Assembly (NCBI GenBank): GCA_001692895.1
Contig: KV748240.1
Coordinates: 813,239 to 877,238 of the forward strand
DNA: 64,000 bases
Direction: 5' to 3'
Origin: Cenococcum geophilum 1.58
Lineage: Eukaryota; Ascomycota; Dothideomycetes; Gloniales; Gloniaceae
Both the position numbers and the translations under genes were made by a program. The notes beneath the pieces were generated by a model that did no database searches, was not told the origin of the DNA, and worked only from the letters and a program-made list of their open reading frames with translations. Below are positions 46,090 through 58,272 of the stretch, piece by piece (within the stretch, counting starts at the first letter, position 1; each line of letters starts with the position of its first letter).

Positions 46090-49000
46090 CTNGCGGTACT
46101 TGGAAAATGAAACCACTTATATATAGCCTCCGTAATTGTCTTAATAGAACCATAAAACACATAAGAAAATACATAGGAAATCCCTCCTGAGGTGCCTTCT
46201 GGGTTGCCTTCCAAATGGTGCTCCAAGCTGGCCGTAAGTCCTGCTTACGGTCCGTAAAATGAACTATACGGCCTTTTGACGGGCCGTGAATGCACCGTAC
46301 GGCCTTCCGACGGGCCGTGGCTAAACCGTAAATGCTCTATTAGTCTCGCTCTACCCATTCTATGACCTTTAGGTTAAGCTTATTCGTATTAATTAGGGTT
46401 TTAAGAGCTTAACACGGCTTTGCCTTAGTTATGGCGTCTACTAGGTTGTCTCCGCTGCTAATCCATTTAACCTCCGTAATCTCACGTTGTTTATAGGCCT
46501 GACGTAAGCACATTAGGTTAACTATAAGCCTCTTCTCTTATATCGTACCTAGTTTAACTAGGCAGTTATAAAGGGACTTTAAATCAGTATATAAAACCAG
46601 GGGTAACTACTCCAGTTATAAAATCTTCTAGACCATTAATTTAATTGCGGCTGCTATATTAAATCCATAAGCTAGTGTATATAGTTTAGAAGCTAGTATA
46701 CTACGGGTTACTCATTTACACTTAATTGAAGACTAGTGTAGTATATTTGCGTCCTAATTACGGTCCGTAAGTACAATTACAAAGCCGATTTATAATAATA
46801 GGTCTTTATTATTAGCAAAGGAGGCGTCCGTAAATGCTAGTAAGCTAAGGGAACTTAAGTCTAGTGGTATAAAAGTAAGTCCCCTTACTACATTGTCAAT
46901 TTACCACTAAATGCGCTTATTAAGCTACTTAATATTTTCTTCTTACGGATCTACTACCTAGGCCGCAAAGGATAAGTTATAGGCAGATTCGGGTTGGCAG
47001 ACTATAATAATATAGGCGCCTCTTGCACGCTATACAGCGTATTAGTCCTTTATATTTACGGTCTTATAGGTTTCTCCACGGGAACTGGTAAGGTCCGTAG
47101 GCTTTGCTATAACAAGCTTTAGGTTTTAAGCTTGGCGTTCCTAGGTTAGCTAGATTAAGTTACCCTTTTATATAATTAAGCCTCCGTTAAACTTAATTGG
47201 AGTCTACTTAGTTAACTACTCTTATAGCTTTACTAGGAACTTAGCTTCTTACAGTTTAGTCTCTTTAGCGTCCATAAATATCCGGTCTACTAAGAAGAGG
47301 GTATTATCTATTTGGAGTCCAACAATACCAAGGCCGTTTAATGGGCTGTATAGGAGGCAGGGGTCGTAGGTCAACTGTTCCATTTTAAGTTTACTAACGT
47401 AGTGCTAGTGGTATATCTTAAACCAATGGTTTCTGGCTTCTAGTACTCCATAAAGAGGTTTTATAACCCGTAAAATTATTCCTAGTTATAGGTTAAGCTC
47501 ATAGGGTAGTCGTATAAAGATATCCCTGCTTAGGTAGGTATTAGACTACACATAGGCTTATAAGATGTCCCATAAGTAAAGGGCTACGGATTTAGTTTGC
47601 TATAGTCCAGGCGTAAGTACGAGTATAATCCGTTAACTAACCCATTAAATTATAGGCGATTGCGTAAGGACTAGGTCCTTTCCCTAGTTATTATAAGCTT
47701 ATACAATGAGCCTTAATTTCTTAAAGGCTTTATCAGTACTAGGGTGCTTAATCTCATTAATAAAGCATAAGTTAAATATACGGACGCCTTACGGAACGTC
47801 TCTCTCCATTACAATCGCAAAGACACCCTTTTTAAGTAGTCCATTAATCTCTTTACGCCGTAAGTCTATAAAAGGGGTTTCCTGTACTAAAACTAATATA
47901 TCCACAGGCGGAGATTACTTTGCGGATATGCCTATGGAGGTTAGGTGGTTCTCCATTACGGGATTCTTACGGGGGCGTCCTCGGCCACACTTTATAGTAG
48001 GTTTAGTAGGTTCAGTGGGTTTCTAGGGGACCTCTAGGGTAGGTAAGGGTGCCTCTAGTTTATCTAATTCGGTAGTCGTTTCTAGTTTGTCTAGTTCAGC
48101 AGTTGCTTCTAGTTCGTCTAGCTTAACGTTATGGGTGTTTTCAAACCAAAAATAGGGTTTTACGAACGTGCTTCTAAAGCTTATTGGTCCGCTAGGGAGC
48201 TATACACAGCAGGTCTCGTCTTCTACGGCTAGTAGACGGTAAGGTCCAGTCTAATTACCGCTTTCCCGCCACACGAGGACTTCAGAGTTAAGCGGGAGGT
48301 TATATACTAGGGTTATATTAGGTCCGTTACGGTAGTGCAGAGCGTTATTAACAGTTTATTTAGCCCGTAATTTAACTATTTCGGCCATTGCCTTCTGTAT
48401 TATAGCTGCTCAATCCGTAACGGACGGGGTAAGAGGGTCCAGTTTACTTATCCTTGGGTAGGCTCCGTAGACTAAGAGGGTAGGTACCAGTCCATTAGGG
48501 CCAGCGGTATCGTTAACGGCTTTTACAGCCATCTATAAAGCCAGTTCTTTTTAGATATTCTTACACTCGTCCATAATAATCTAGTAAGCTCTCCGTAAAG
48601 CTAGGTAAGCTCACTTAATAAGTCCAACAGACCAGTGCGCCTTAACTAGAACGGCTTTTATTAAAATAGCCATGGCCGTAGCGTACTGTTGGAATTCCTT
48701 ACTAATAAAGTTCCTACCAGCGTCGTAAGTAATATACTTAGGGGGTCCAAGGTATGTGTTAATCCAGCAGGTCCGTAAAATGTCCCAAGTATATTTTGCG
48801 GATATATTTTGCAACTAACGGGCGGCTTAGTAGCGGGTTACCTCGTTAATTATATGTAATACTAGGCTGCCGTTAATATACATAATGTCTACGTATACTA
48901 AGTGGTTGAAGTTAAGGTCCTTACAAAAGGTAAACTTAAATCGGCCTAAGAAACGTCCGTATTTCTAGCAAAAGGAGCAGTATTTAGTCAGGTAATTAAC

Positions 49001-50705
49001 TGCCTTCCTATCAACATTGTCGTGTCTAGAGCGTTTAAGGACTCTATATAGCTTTTCAGCTGACAGGTAGCCGAAACAGCGGTACAGACGGTGGATCTCC
49101 GTACTAGTAAGGTAGCACGGGTTATAGTCGAAAGATTCCTAAATATAGGTCCGTAAAGTCTCTCCCTATATAAGGAACAGGTGTCCAAATCGTCGTGTAA
49201 TTAGCAGGGTAATATACTTACTTCCTGGGGCAGTTGCGGGGCCGATTAAGGTATCCGTAATATTGTTATAGTAAACCTATAACCTATCTATATCCGCAAG
49301 GCAAAGTAAGAAAGGGGTGTCCGCTTTTACTATATAGAAGTCAACTAGGCCAATTAGGGTCTTAACTGCGACTAATCTAATTAATGCGGTTGAACCAATA
49401 CCAAATTAGACGTTTACGGCCCCAGCTTATATAGTATTAATGTCCATATTATTATTTACGGTAGTCTTATATGCAAGGTATTGTCCGTAACCTATAGTAG
49501 ACTTCTTAGAGGCACCTATATCGATTATAACGCTATAGAATTCTTTAGGGGTATAGCGTTCTGTAGTAATATATGCAAATAGGTCCTGTTCGCGGTCCGT
49601 AATGTCCGTAACGGGTCCAACGGGTATACTTACGGGCTAGTTTTTAGGTGTAATTAAGTGTATAAAGAAGCGGTCGGCTAATACGGTCATAGTATTAAAG
49701 GCTTAACTGTCCGTAAAAGGTCCAAAAGTAGTTAGGAATGTCTCTAAGGTCTCCTATTCCTAAACGTCTAAGTTAAAGTTAATTATAAGGGCTTCTATTA
49801 ACTCGTTAGGGGGCTCCTCTACTTCCTCTCCTTTGTATTCTAAAATAAACTAGTTAATCCGGTTATTAAGTCTCTTCCTAGACTTATTACGTTCTTCCTA
49901 GGTATACCTTATAGACTAATATCCTTCCTTACCGCACACAAAGCACTTCTGGCTAGTTTGTCTGCGTGGATATGCTTTTATACGGGGGTTGCTGCGGGGG
50001 TTATAGATAGGGTTTGGTCAGTACGGGTACTACTAGCGGTAGCGGCGGTCCGTAAAATAGGCTTCTAAGTCTATTTACGAATATTAAATATCCGTAGCAA
50101 AGGCTTAAGTGCTGCTTAGTAGGTTTAAGACTTCGTACATTATAATAGAGGAGCGTAGGTCATTAATAAGGCCAGCTAAGGTGTCTACAGGCTTATAATA
50201 GGCGTACTTATAGGGCTCTACTTCCTAGCAAGCCGTAATAAGTTTATTGTGTAGGAAGTCGTCTGTTTAAAGCTTGGCGTTAAGGCCGTGCTATAGGTGC
50301 TAAAGGTCTTTAATAAGGATTTGCAGACACTCTATAGTCGATTTTTCGGTATTCTTGTCAATTACGGTCCGTAGCTTAGTCGCATTCTATTAGGTAAGGA
50401 TATCACGCCTATATTCCAGTCCTTTAAAGTAGTTACGGGTAGCTTCGTATAGCTTATCAAAGGGGACACTAAGGGGGTTGCTCTTAAGGTTGGTGTAGTA
50501 GTGGTTAAGTGCTAGGCCGCGCAGCATAGTAGAGTAGGCTTGGCTAAACTCTTGTTTAGGAATATCAGCCTTCTAACAGAGGTCCGTAAAAATGGTTAGT
50601 TTAAAGTTAAAGTTATCATTTTTACCGCTGTACTTAGATTCGTCGGTATAGAGCTTAGCCAGGTTGGCTAGTTCCTTGCCATAGGTCTTTACTTAGGTAG
50701 GTTGC

Positions 50706-50824
50706 GGGTCTATGGCTTACGGATCTATAGCTTACGGATATATAGCTTGCGGATCTATAGCTTGCGGATATATAGCTTGCGGATCTATAGCTTACGGATA
50801 TGTAGTTTACAGATCTATAGCTTA
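50706..50824 (-). repeat. 15-bp tandem repeat in the gag part of O
   Basis: About eight units of CTATAGCTTGCGGAT and variants; the 15-bp period keeps frames open and would add a 5-residue repeat to the protein. The unit contains the TACGGA word that is over-represented through O. Confidence 0.8.
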
Positions 50825-51817
50825 AGTAGCGGAAGTGTTTTGGTCCGTATTTTAGTTTACAGGGGTATTACGGTCCGTAACTTGGGTACTAGGTATACTC
50901 TAGCCCGTAAAATCAATTTTAAAGGCGTTTGGGTCTGTAGGACGAATTTGGTTAAGTAGGTCAGGTATAAGGCTAGCGATTATATTAAGTTTAGAAGAAG
51001 CAAAGAGTTCCTTAGTAGTATTAAACTAGTCTAGGATTTCTTCCTTAGTCCATTCCGTTTGGTCCTCCTTATATATTGCATTATATAAAGACCGTACAAC
51101 AGTGACGTGTTTGTCTTTTTTAACCTATACGCCGTGGTTACGGAGGAGGGTTTATAGGTTACGGATAGTTATAAGGCTGCAGGCCTTAAAAGTAGCTTCC
51201 ATAAAGTCCGCAAAGTCTTCCTTATATTGCTCCCACATATCATCGTTCATAGGCTTAAAGTATCCGTATTTAAGGAGTTTAAATTAAATATAGTCGTTAA
51301 CGTTGTTTATAGACGTAAGGTCGACTCCTTAACTCCACTTTTTTTAACCTTCGCTAACTTACTTACTAATATCTGCCATACTATGTAGTATTATACGTAG
51401 CGGGTAGAAGGGTCTTGTAGTAGTCCGTAAAGGCGGATAATAGGTCCATAAGGGTTTGCAGGAGGGTAGGGGGTTTCTGTAAGGGCTTATAACGGTCCAT
51501 AAAGGTAATTAACGGGTCCGTAGCGGTTTATAGAAGGGTAAGGGGTCTCTGTAAGGGGTCTGGGGGAGGTATAATAAGGATAGGGGTTTAAGGTTCAAGG
51601 GTAGGGGGTTCCTATACAGGTCTATATTCGCGTCTATTATACTTCTAGTAAACCGTACTAAGACTTGAATAAGTATACAGAGTTAGTAATAGGTCCGTAA
51701 TCCCCAACTTCCGACCTTCCAGCAGGTTATACTAGGATATAAACGGGTGGTCACTGTCGAGTATCGCTCGGGGGGAGGTGTCAAGTGATTGCTAATCTGT
51801 GCGCGCTCACTGATCAG

Positions 51818-52088
51818 TATTTGTACCAATTTAATGGTACAAGTGAGTCGTGTCTAGGGGCACGAAATACGTATAGTATCGTATGCTCATTTAGACGGTA
51901 GTGACTGTCGATTATATGAAGCAGACTACGTAGTCTATATACTGATGCGCCTCCCCCCTGATTAGTCAGTGCTTCAGAAGTGCACCAGACGCGTAAGCGG
52001 GTGGTTGGTGCACCAAACGCGTAAACGCGTACTCGGCGTACCGAGCGCGTAAGCACGCGGTTGGTACGACAGGTGCTGTAATTATACA
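51818..52088 (-). repeat. O LTR, fully resolved copy (271 bp)
   Basis: Partner of 45819-46089 at a constant offset of 5999. It is the 5' LTR in the minus orientation. Confidence 0.92.
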
Positions 52089-52600
52089 GTTATAAAGTTT
52101 TTAAAGAAGTTTTAGCTAAATAATATTACGCTATACTAGATTTTAGGCTATTTAGGTTTTATAGGAAATAAAAAGGCTAATAAGCTTACTAAAGTAGTAA
52201 CGAGATTAGAGAGTAAGGAGCTACTATAGAGAGACGGCCTCCTATAGTACCTTATAATGTAAGCGTTAAAAAAAGCTATAATAATAATAGGACTGCTTCT
52301 AGCAGGAAGATCTAATACAGGTAAGTTTATAAGGAAGATTAACATAGCACTTTACCTTAAAAAGGCTATAGGATTATACTAGTAATTAATTAGCTTTAAA
52401 GCTACTATTTTTATATAGCTATAGACTAGCAAGTTATTTCTAAAGGAATATCTCTATAAAATTAATATATTAGAGATAGCGTTATATAACTATAAGCTTA
52501 TAAAATTAATATAGCACTTTTATTACGGCACTGGTAGAACTTAATAGAACTTTACGGTCACGTAACTAAAGGACTATAGAAAAGAACCCTTCTTTAACTA
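52089..52600 (+). pseudogene. LINE ORF2, RNase H end and C-terminus
   Basis: The LINE resumes after the O duplication. GYLGFIGNKKANKLTK (from 52146) matches the end of an RNase H domain (typically GHSGIxGNExADxLA). It is followed about 200 bp later by KEYLYKINILEIALYNYKL, the position of the C-terminal zinc knuckle of I/Tad LINEs, here without its cysteines (tyrosine and asparagine instead). The 3' end is not marked by a poly(A) or simple tail, and the boundary with J near 52600 is approximate. Non-functional. Confidence 0.65.
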
Positions 52601-55449
52601 GCGCTGCTCTCCTTCTCCTTTTCTTTCTCTAGCTTTAGATTCTCATTTATAGACAATCTAATTATATAGGCTTACGCGTCCCTTTTGCCATGCCCATGCC
52701 TTAATTAACTAAGTCGCTAACATTACCTAAAGCTCTCTCTACTCTTTCTTTCTAAGAAGGAACTTAAATATATCTACAAGACTATAAATAGGATAAGAAC
52801 ATAGAATAGGACCCTAAGGATATTACTAGGACCATAAGAACAGGACCTATAAGAAAAGAGTAGAACCCTAAGAAAAGGACCTATAAGATATACACAGACT
52901 AGAACCCCTAAAGAAATTACCTAAAATTACCTAACACCTCTACCACTATGCCACGAAATAGAGTAGTAGGTAAAGCAGCTATAGGACCCTTAAATACTTT
53001 AGACGAAGAAATAATTAATATTTTAACCCCCTAGGCGGAGCTTACAGCTACTAATACTAAAATTAAATAACTATAAGAGCTACTTAAAGCTAGAGATACC
53101 CCTATATCTAATAATAAGTCATTATTAGATAACTAAAGACTTACTATAGTCCTTTAGGCCCTATTTTAGCGCCTTAGTAGATCTACTGAGGCCTATATAG
53201 CACCAAAGCGGTTAGTAAAGGTCGCGGATTCCCCGCTACTTATAGATAGAACTAACCCTATATTTAATAATTGGAAGCTTTAATTATAGGATAAGCTTAA
53301 AGTTAATATAGAATACTTCCCTAATACCTAAGCCAGAATAGCCTATATCTTTAGCCGTACTAGCGGAGACGCCTAAACGCATTTACGCCTGCAATACACT
53401 AAAGATTTAGCAAACCCCTTTATCTCTAAAGAAGAAATAATTAAATACTTATCTTCTATTTATAAAGACCCTTTTAAAGTATAAAACGCTTGCCTTAGCT
53501 ATAAAAGCCTAAACATAAAAACAACGAAGACCTTTTTAGCCTTCTAAACCCGCTTTTTATACCTAGCCAGATAGGCCTAGATCTCCTAAAAAGACCTACT
53601 ACTAGACCTATTTAATAAGCTTACCCTAGACCTATAGCGGGCCGTATTATTAGCTTATACTACGGTATAGACGTTAAAGGAACTTATAGACTATTACCTA
53701 GCTATTAATTAAGGCCTCTATTAAATTAAAGCACGTGCTAATTAGCTAAAAACTAAAAACCTTACAAACTAGGCCGTAAGTACTCTAAGTACGGCCTATA
53801 GTGCCCTGGCATAATTAGCAACTCCTATAGTTAACCTAGCAGCTAGCCGTATAGCTACCCCTACTATAGGCTTAGTATACACTCAGCCTATATATAGCGA
53901 CCCCTATATACAGGCCCTTAGTAATTAAGGAGCTTGCTTCTTATATAGTTAAATAGGCTACCCTATAAGGAACTACTTAATAAAGGTAAAGATAAATAAG
54001 GTCCTGTTAATTTAGGAGGACAGTGCGAAGCCGGAAAAAAAGAAACCCTAGAGGAAGACTCTTCTTTAGGGTTAAAAGGGATCGATATATTATATATCAA
54101 TCTAGATTAGCTAGTTAGTAAAAGAAGCTGCACTATCCCTTATACTTTATTCCGTAATAAATATTAAGTTTTAACCTTTACTTTAGCTAACTTAGAGCAA
54201 ATACCTTTACCTTAATTAATATAAAGTGCGCTGTAAAACTGGCTAACTTTTTAAATATACCCCTTAAAGAACTACTTAAACTAATCCCTATTTACGGGTA
54301 TAACGGACGGATAGGGCCACCTATTATAACTATCTTGCGGATCTACCTCCGCGTTAATAAATAAAGATAATATAATATCCCCTTCCTTATTACGGACCTT
54401 AGAAGCTATAATATAATCTTAGGGAGAAAATAGCTAGCCTATTTAGGCTTATAGCTTAACGTACGGAATAAGTAGCTTATCTAGCCCAAAACTATGCCCC
54501 CAACGCCTTCCTTTATAAAAAAGATTAGTATTATAATAGAAAACCTTATACGGCCGCAGATAAACACTATTTATTAGGCTAATATAACGCGTAGGGATTA
54601 GGCTTTTAAGAAGGATATATAGCTTAATCCGTAATAGATCTGTATACTACGCCGCCCCCAAACTGCTTATATTACACCACCCGCACTAAAGACTTAGAAA
54701 GTTAGTAGTGGCCTAGCTAAGTCCCTAATAGAGAACTTAGGCCCTACGCTGCTATAAAAGAAGGCTAGGGATATTAGACGACACACTAAACTAATAAATC
54801 GGAAGGATAACTTATAGAAAATAAAACGTAAGCTAAGGAAGACTATAAACCCTATACCGTAAAATACGGCCTAAATATCCGTAAAGAAACCCACGGACCT
54901 CCTACTAGTTAATATCTACTGTATTAGCGTTATAGGATTCTACCAGAACCTAGTTCAGCCTAATACTATTACCTTTATAACTAGCTTATATAAAATTAAT
55001 TAAATAATTAAAGAGAAAGAAGCCCTAGCCTAAAAGAAAGGCGAACTTATAAATAAGGAGCTAGTAGAATAAAAACTGCCCCGTTAATACTAGAAATTTA
55101 AAGATACTTTCTCCAAAGCAGCGTTTAATATACTTCCGCCTCACTAACCATACGACTATAAGATTAAAATTAAGCTAGACAAGGTAGTTACCCTTAGCTA
55201 TAGCCCCCTCTAATAGCAATCTATTACCAAATTATAGGCTATAAAGCAGTATCTCATTAATAACCTAGATAAGGGCTTTATTAAGCCTAGTTAAGCCCCT
55301 TTTAACTTACCTATTCTCTTTACTAAAAANCTAAATANAGGNCTTTGTTTTTGTATTAACTACTATAAGCTTAATAATTTAACCCTTAAAGACCGCTACC
55401 TACTACCTTTACTTAATGAGACTTTGGCCTAAATAAGTAGAGCTAAAAT

Positions 55450-55669
55450 TGTCTATACAAGTAGAGGTTGTAAATTGCATTACGCGCAGAGCGTATGCGG
55501 TAGGGGCCGTATGGCGTAGCGTAGGTCACCTGACTACCTACGGCCCGATAGATAGCCCNACCTTTACTACCCCTTTCTTTCTCTTTTAGTAGACTAAAAA
55601 AGACACGAATAAATCAAGAACCAGTTACCTTATATTGCAATTGCAGTACCCCCCCAGGTAATACCAACA
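55450..55669. repeat. Solo LTR (220 bp) inside J
   Basis: TGTCTATACAAG at one end, ATACCAACA at the other, flanked by a perfect 5-bp duplication AAAAT (55445-55449, 55670-55674) in the middle of the J reverse transcriptase. GC-richer than its host and only lightly mutated, so probably younger. No internal part is present, the usual result of recombination between two LTRs. It belongs to none of the other LTR families in the window. Confidence 0.82.
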
Positions 55670-56224
55670 AAAATCTTTACAAAGCTTAATATCTGCTAGG
55701 CTTTTTACTAAATTAGGATAAACCCTAAATTAGAAAACCTTATTATATTTTAGACCCGTTACGGAATATATAAATATAAAGTACTACCTTTTAGACTNAC
55801 TAACGGACTGGCTATATACTAACAATATATAAATAATATACTATTTAACTACCTTAATAACTTCTATACAGCATACCTAGATAATATTATAATCTACTTT
55901 AAAAATAAACTGGAATATAAAGAGCATATTTATAAAATCCTATAACGGCTTTAGGAAGCTAGCCTCTAAGCCAATATTAAGAAATTAAAATTTAGTATTA
56001 AGCGTATAAAGTATCTAGGGTTTATTATTAGTATAAGCGGAATTAAGGCAGACCTAGAAAAAATAGCTATAATTAACTAATAGGTACCCCTAAGGACTAT
56101 AAAGGGGGTATAGTCATTCTTAGGGTTCTATAACTTCTATTAACGCTTTATTAAGAACTATAGCATATTAGGAAAATATTCGCAGGATGAGATTTAAGTA
56201 GACTTTGTGTGGCGCGTTTCGCGT

Positions 56225-56515
56225 AATTAACATGCAATTTAACCAACTTAATACGCAATTAACTAACTTAACACGCAATTAACTAACTTAACATGCAATT
56301 TAACTAACTTAATATGCAATTTAACTAACTTAATATGCAATTAACTAACTTAATATGTAATTTAACTAACTTAATACGCAACTGACTAACTTAATAACTT
56401 TAAAAGCTAACTATATATTCCTTGACACGCAGTTAACCTANTTAACAACTTTAAAAGCTAACTGTATATTCCTTGACATGCAATTAAGGTAAAGTTATAT
56501 GCCAATTACGCAATC
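56225..56515. repeat. AT-rich array of P2
   Basis: Units of the TTAACTAACTTAATATGCAA type, with a partial duplication of the CTTTAAAAGCTAACTRTATATTCCTTGACA end motif. One undetermined base at 56441. Confidence 0.85.
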
Positions 56516-56547
56516 TTATATAATCTTACATAGTCTTATTACTTAGA

Positions 56548-56935
56548 GGCTCTGCACGAGGCTCTGCACAAGGCTCTACACGAAGCTCTACACGAAGCTC
56601 TACACGAAGCTCTACACGAAGCTCTACACGAAGCTCTACACGAAGCTCTACGTACAGAGGCTCTGCACGAGGCTCTGCGCGAAGCTCTGCGTACGGAGGC
56701 TCTGCACGAAGCTCTGCACGAAGCTCTGCACGAAGCTCTGCACGAGGCTCTGCGCGAAGCTCTGCGTACGGAGGCTCTACACGAAGCTCTGCACGAGGCT
56801 CTCGCGAAGCTCTGCATACGGAGGCTCTACACGAAGCTCTACACGAAGCTCTATACGAAGCTCTACGTACAGAGGCTCTGCACAAGGCTCTGCGCGAAGC
56901 TCTGCGTACGGAGGCTCTACACGAAGCTCTGCATC
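56548..56935. repeat. 12-bp minisatellite of P2
   Basis: Units CACGAAGCTCTG or CACGAAGCTCTA, interspersed with the longer variant GCGTACGGAGGCTCTG. One block (about 56575-56650) is uniform for the RIP-type variant CTACAC, so mutated units are clustered rather than scattered. The 92- and 119-residue frames over it are by-products. Confidence 0.92.
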
Positions 56936-57059
56936 GGGTCCCCGCTATATTCCCGATAGCGTCTACACATGTCTCTGCCTATGTAGCCGCCTTATTTTAC
57001 CCTTCCTTCCTTCCTTATATCCTCCCTACCTAGGGAGGCACTAGAACGGCAGCCAGCAG

Positions 57060-57385
57060 AGGACCGTTGCTAGAACTAGATGACTATCGCTAGAACCAGA
57101 CGACCGTCGCCAAACCAGACGACCGTTACCAGAACCAGACGACCGTCGCCAGAGCCAGACGACCGTCGCTAGAGCCAGACGACCGTCGCCAGAACCAGAC
57201 GACCGTCTCCAGAGTCAGACGACTGTCGCCAAAACCAGACGACCGTCGCCAGAGCCAGACGACCGTCGCCAGAACCAGACGACCGTCGCTAGAACCAGAC
57301 GACCGTCGCCAGAACCAGACGACCGTTACTAGAGCCAGACGACCGTTACCAGAACCAGACGACCGTCGCCAGAGCCAGACGACAA
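57060..57385. repeat. 20-bp minisatellite of P2
   Basis: About 16 units of ACCAGACGACCGTCGCCAGA, more regular than in P1. A 160-residue frame over this and the next array is repetitive and not a gene. Confidence 0.92.
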
Positions 57386-57464
57386 CGACTAGCCAGCGAA
57401 CACTATAAACGATTCGATCGATTAATCGAATCAAGGTAGCACAGACAGGTAGGCATAAACAAGG

Positions 57465-57680
57465 AGATGCTAACGGGTAGGCAGATGCAGATAGGTAGGC
57501 AGATATAGACAGGTAAGCAGATATAGACAGGCAAGTAGATACAGATAGGTAGGCAGATGCAGATAGGTAGGTAATATAGATAGGTAGGTAATATAGATAG
57601 GTAGGCAATGCAGACAGGTAGGTAATATAGGCAGGTAGGTAGATAGGCAGGTAGGTAAGTTAATAGGTAGATAGGTAGAA
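57465..57680. repeat. 17-bp minisatellite of P2
   Basis: Units of the AGGTAGGCAGATATAGAC type, the reverse complement of the P1 17-bp array, about half as long. Confidence 0.88.
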
Positions 57681-58039
57681 GAGAACCATCGCTATATTAT
57701 ATTAAATTATCTAAAATAATAATATTTACTTTGCTAGCCTTATAAATAGCTTTAAAATAGGTTTTATTTATTTAAAATATGCTATTAGTATAAAAGAGGT
57801 AAATATAATTGTGGTTGCTAAATGCGTAGATTGCTAGCAGGTTGCGCGCAGGCTGCGTGTTAAAAAAACACGACATAGGCTAGTCGGTCGAGTTGCCAAA
57901 TGACCTTAACTGCGCGCCAATTACGTCAACCACCAACCATTGAGGCTATTGAAAGGGTACCATATTTTTCCGATATAGGATTACCCGGCTACTAAGCCTA
58001 CTTACCTATAAGGACCGGCCCTTTTACTTTAATACTATA

Positions 58040-58272
58040 TAACGTAAGTTATAGGGTTTTGACCAACACCCTAGTTTTAACCGAAAGAAATATTAAAACT
58101 TTACCTAAGTTGTATCTATCACGCCTAGGTAAGCCTTAGCACGACACACCGCCTTTTAAATTTATATGTTGCTTTAATTTTAGCAGAACAATAAAACTTT
58201 ACTTAAAATAGTAGGCGGTACGCTAGCTTGGTTAAAACTAGGGTATTAGTTAAAACCCTATAACTTATATTA
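58040..58272. mobile_element. 233-bp MITE inserted in J
   Basis: Terminal inverted repeats of about 43 bp: TAACGTAAGTTATAGGGTTT at the left and, reading in from the right, TAATATAAGTTATAGGGTTT, continuing through ACCCTAGTTTTAACC on both sides. TA duplications at 58038-58039 and 58273-58274. It sits between J RT and RNase H; J reading continues (AFNKLKKRLVSTSLLAYF) directly after it. No coding capacity. The TA duplication fits a Tc1/mariner-type source; it does not share ends with the P family. Confidence 0.85.

Larger units (their letters stand above)
45819..52088 (-). mobile_element. O: Ty1/copia element on the minus strand, inserted in the LINE
   Basis: LTRs of 271 bp (45819-46089, 51818-52088), TSD GTTAT (45814-45818, 52089-52093). 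Read on the minus strand: gag from about 51400, a knuckle near 49950-49990 (KCFVCG), gag-pre-integrase near 49190-48930 and integrase near 48930-48400 (PKYITYDAGRNFISKEF, about 48690-48740). RT near 47900-47150 (KPLYGVLEARNHWF, about 47410-47460) and RNase H near 46900-46400 (LAFTDASFANNKD, about 46803-46840) complete the copia order. RIP is visible but lighter than in G1; broken many times. The body is strikingly rich in TCCGTA/TACGGA. Confidence 0.9.
56168..57975. mobile_element. P2: minisatellite TIR element inserted in J
   Basis: Reverse orientation to P1. The left end is a mutated, slightly shortened form of the TIR (TTAGGAAAATATTCGCAGG) and the right end is ATATTTTTCCGATA, with TA on each side (56166-56167, 57976-57977). 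J reads through once it is removed (NYSI...GLP). Order: AT-rich array 56225-56515, 12-bp array 56548-56935, spacer, 20-bp array 57060-57385, 17-bp array 57465-57680, unique end containing GGCTAGTCGGTCGAGTTGCC, which matches P1 in reverse complement. At 1.8 kb it is shorter than P1, mainly through shorter arrays. Confidence 0.85.

Noticed and set aside
47706-48026. Plus-strand frame of 106 codons
   Set aside because: It is antisense to the integrase-RT region of copia element O and has no domain.
52521-52722. Possible 5' LTR of J (TATTACGG ... CTAACA)
   Set aside because: LINE-like reading seems to continue past its start, and no partner LTR was found; the ends could be chance.
56526-57608. 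Open frames of 92-160 codons on the minus strand
   Set aside because: They consist only of the P2 arrays and change character at array borders, so they are not genes.
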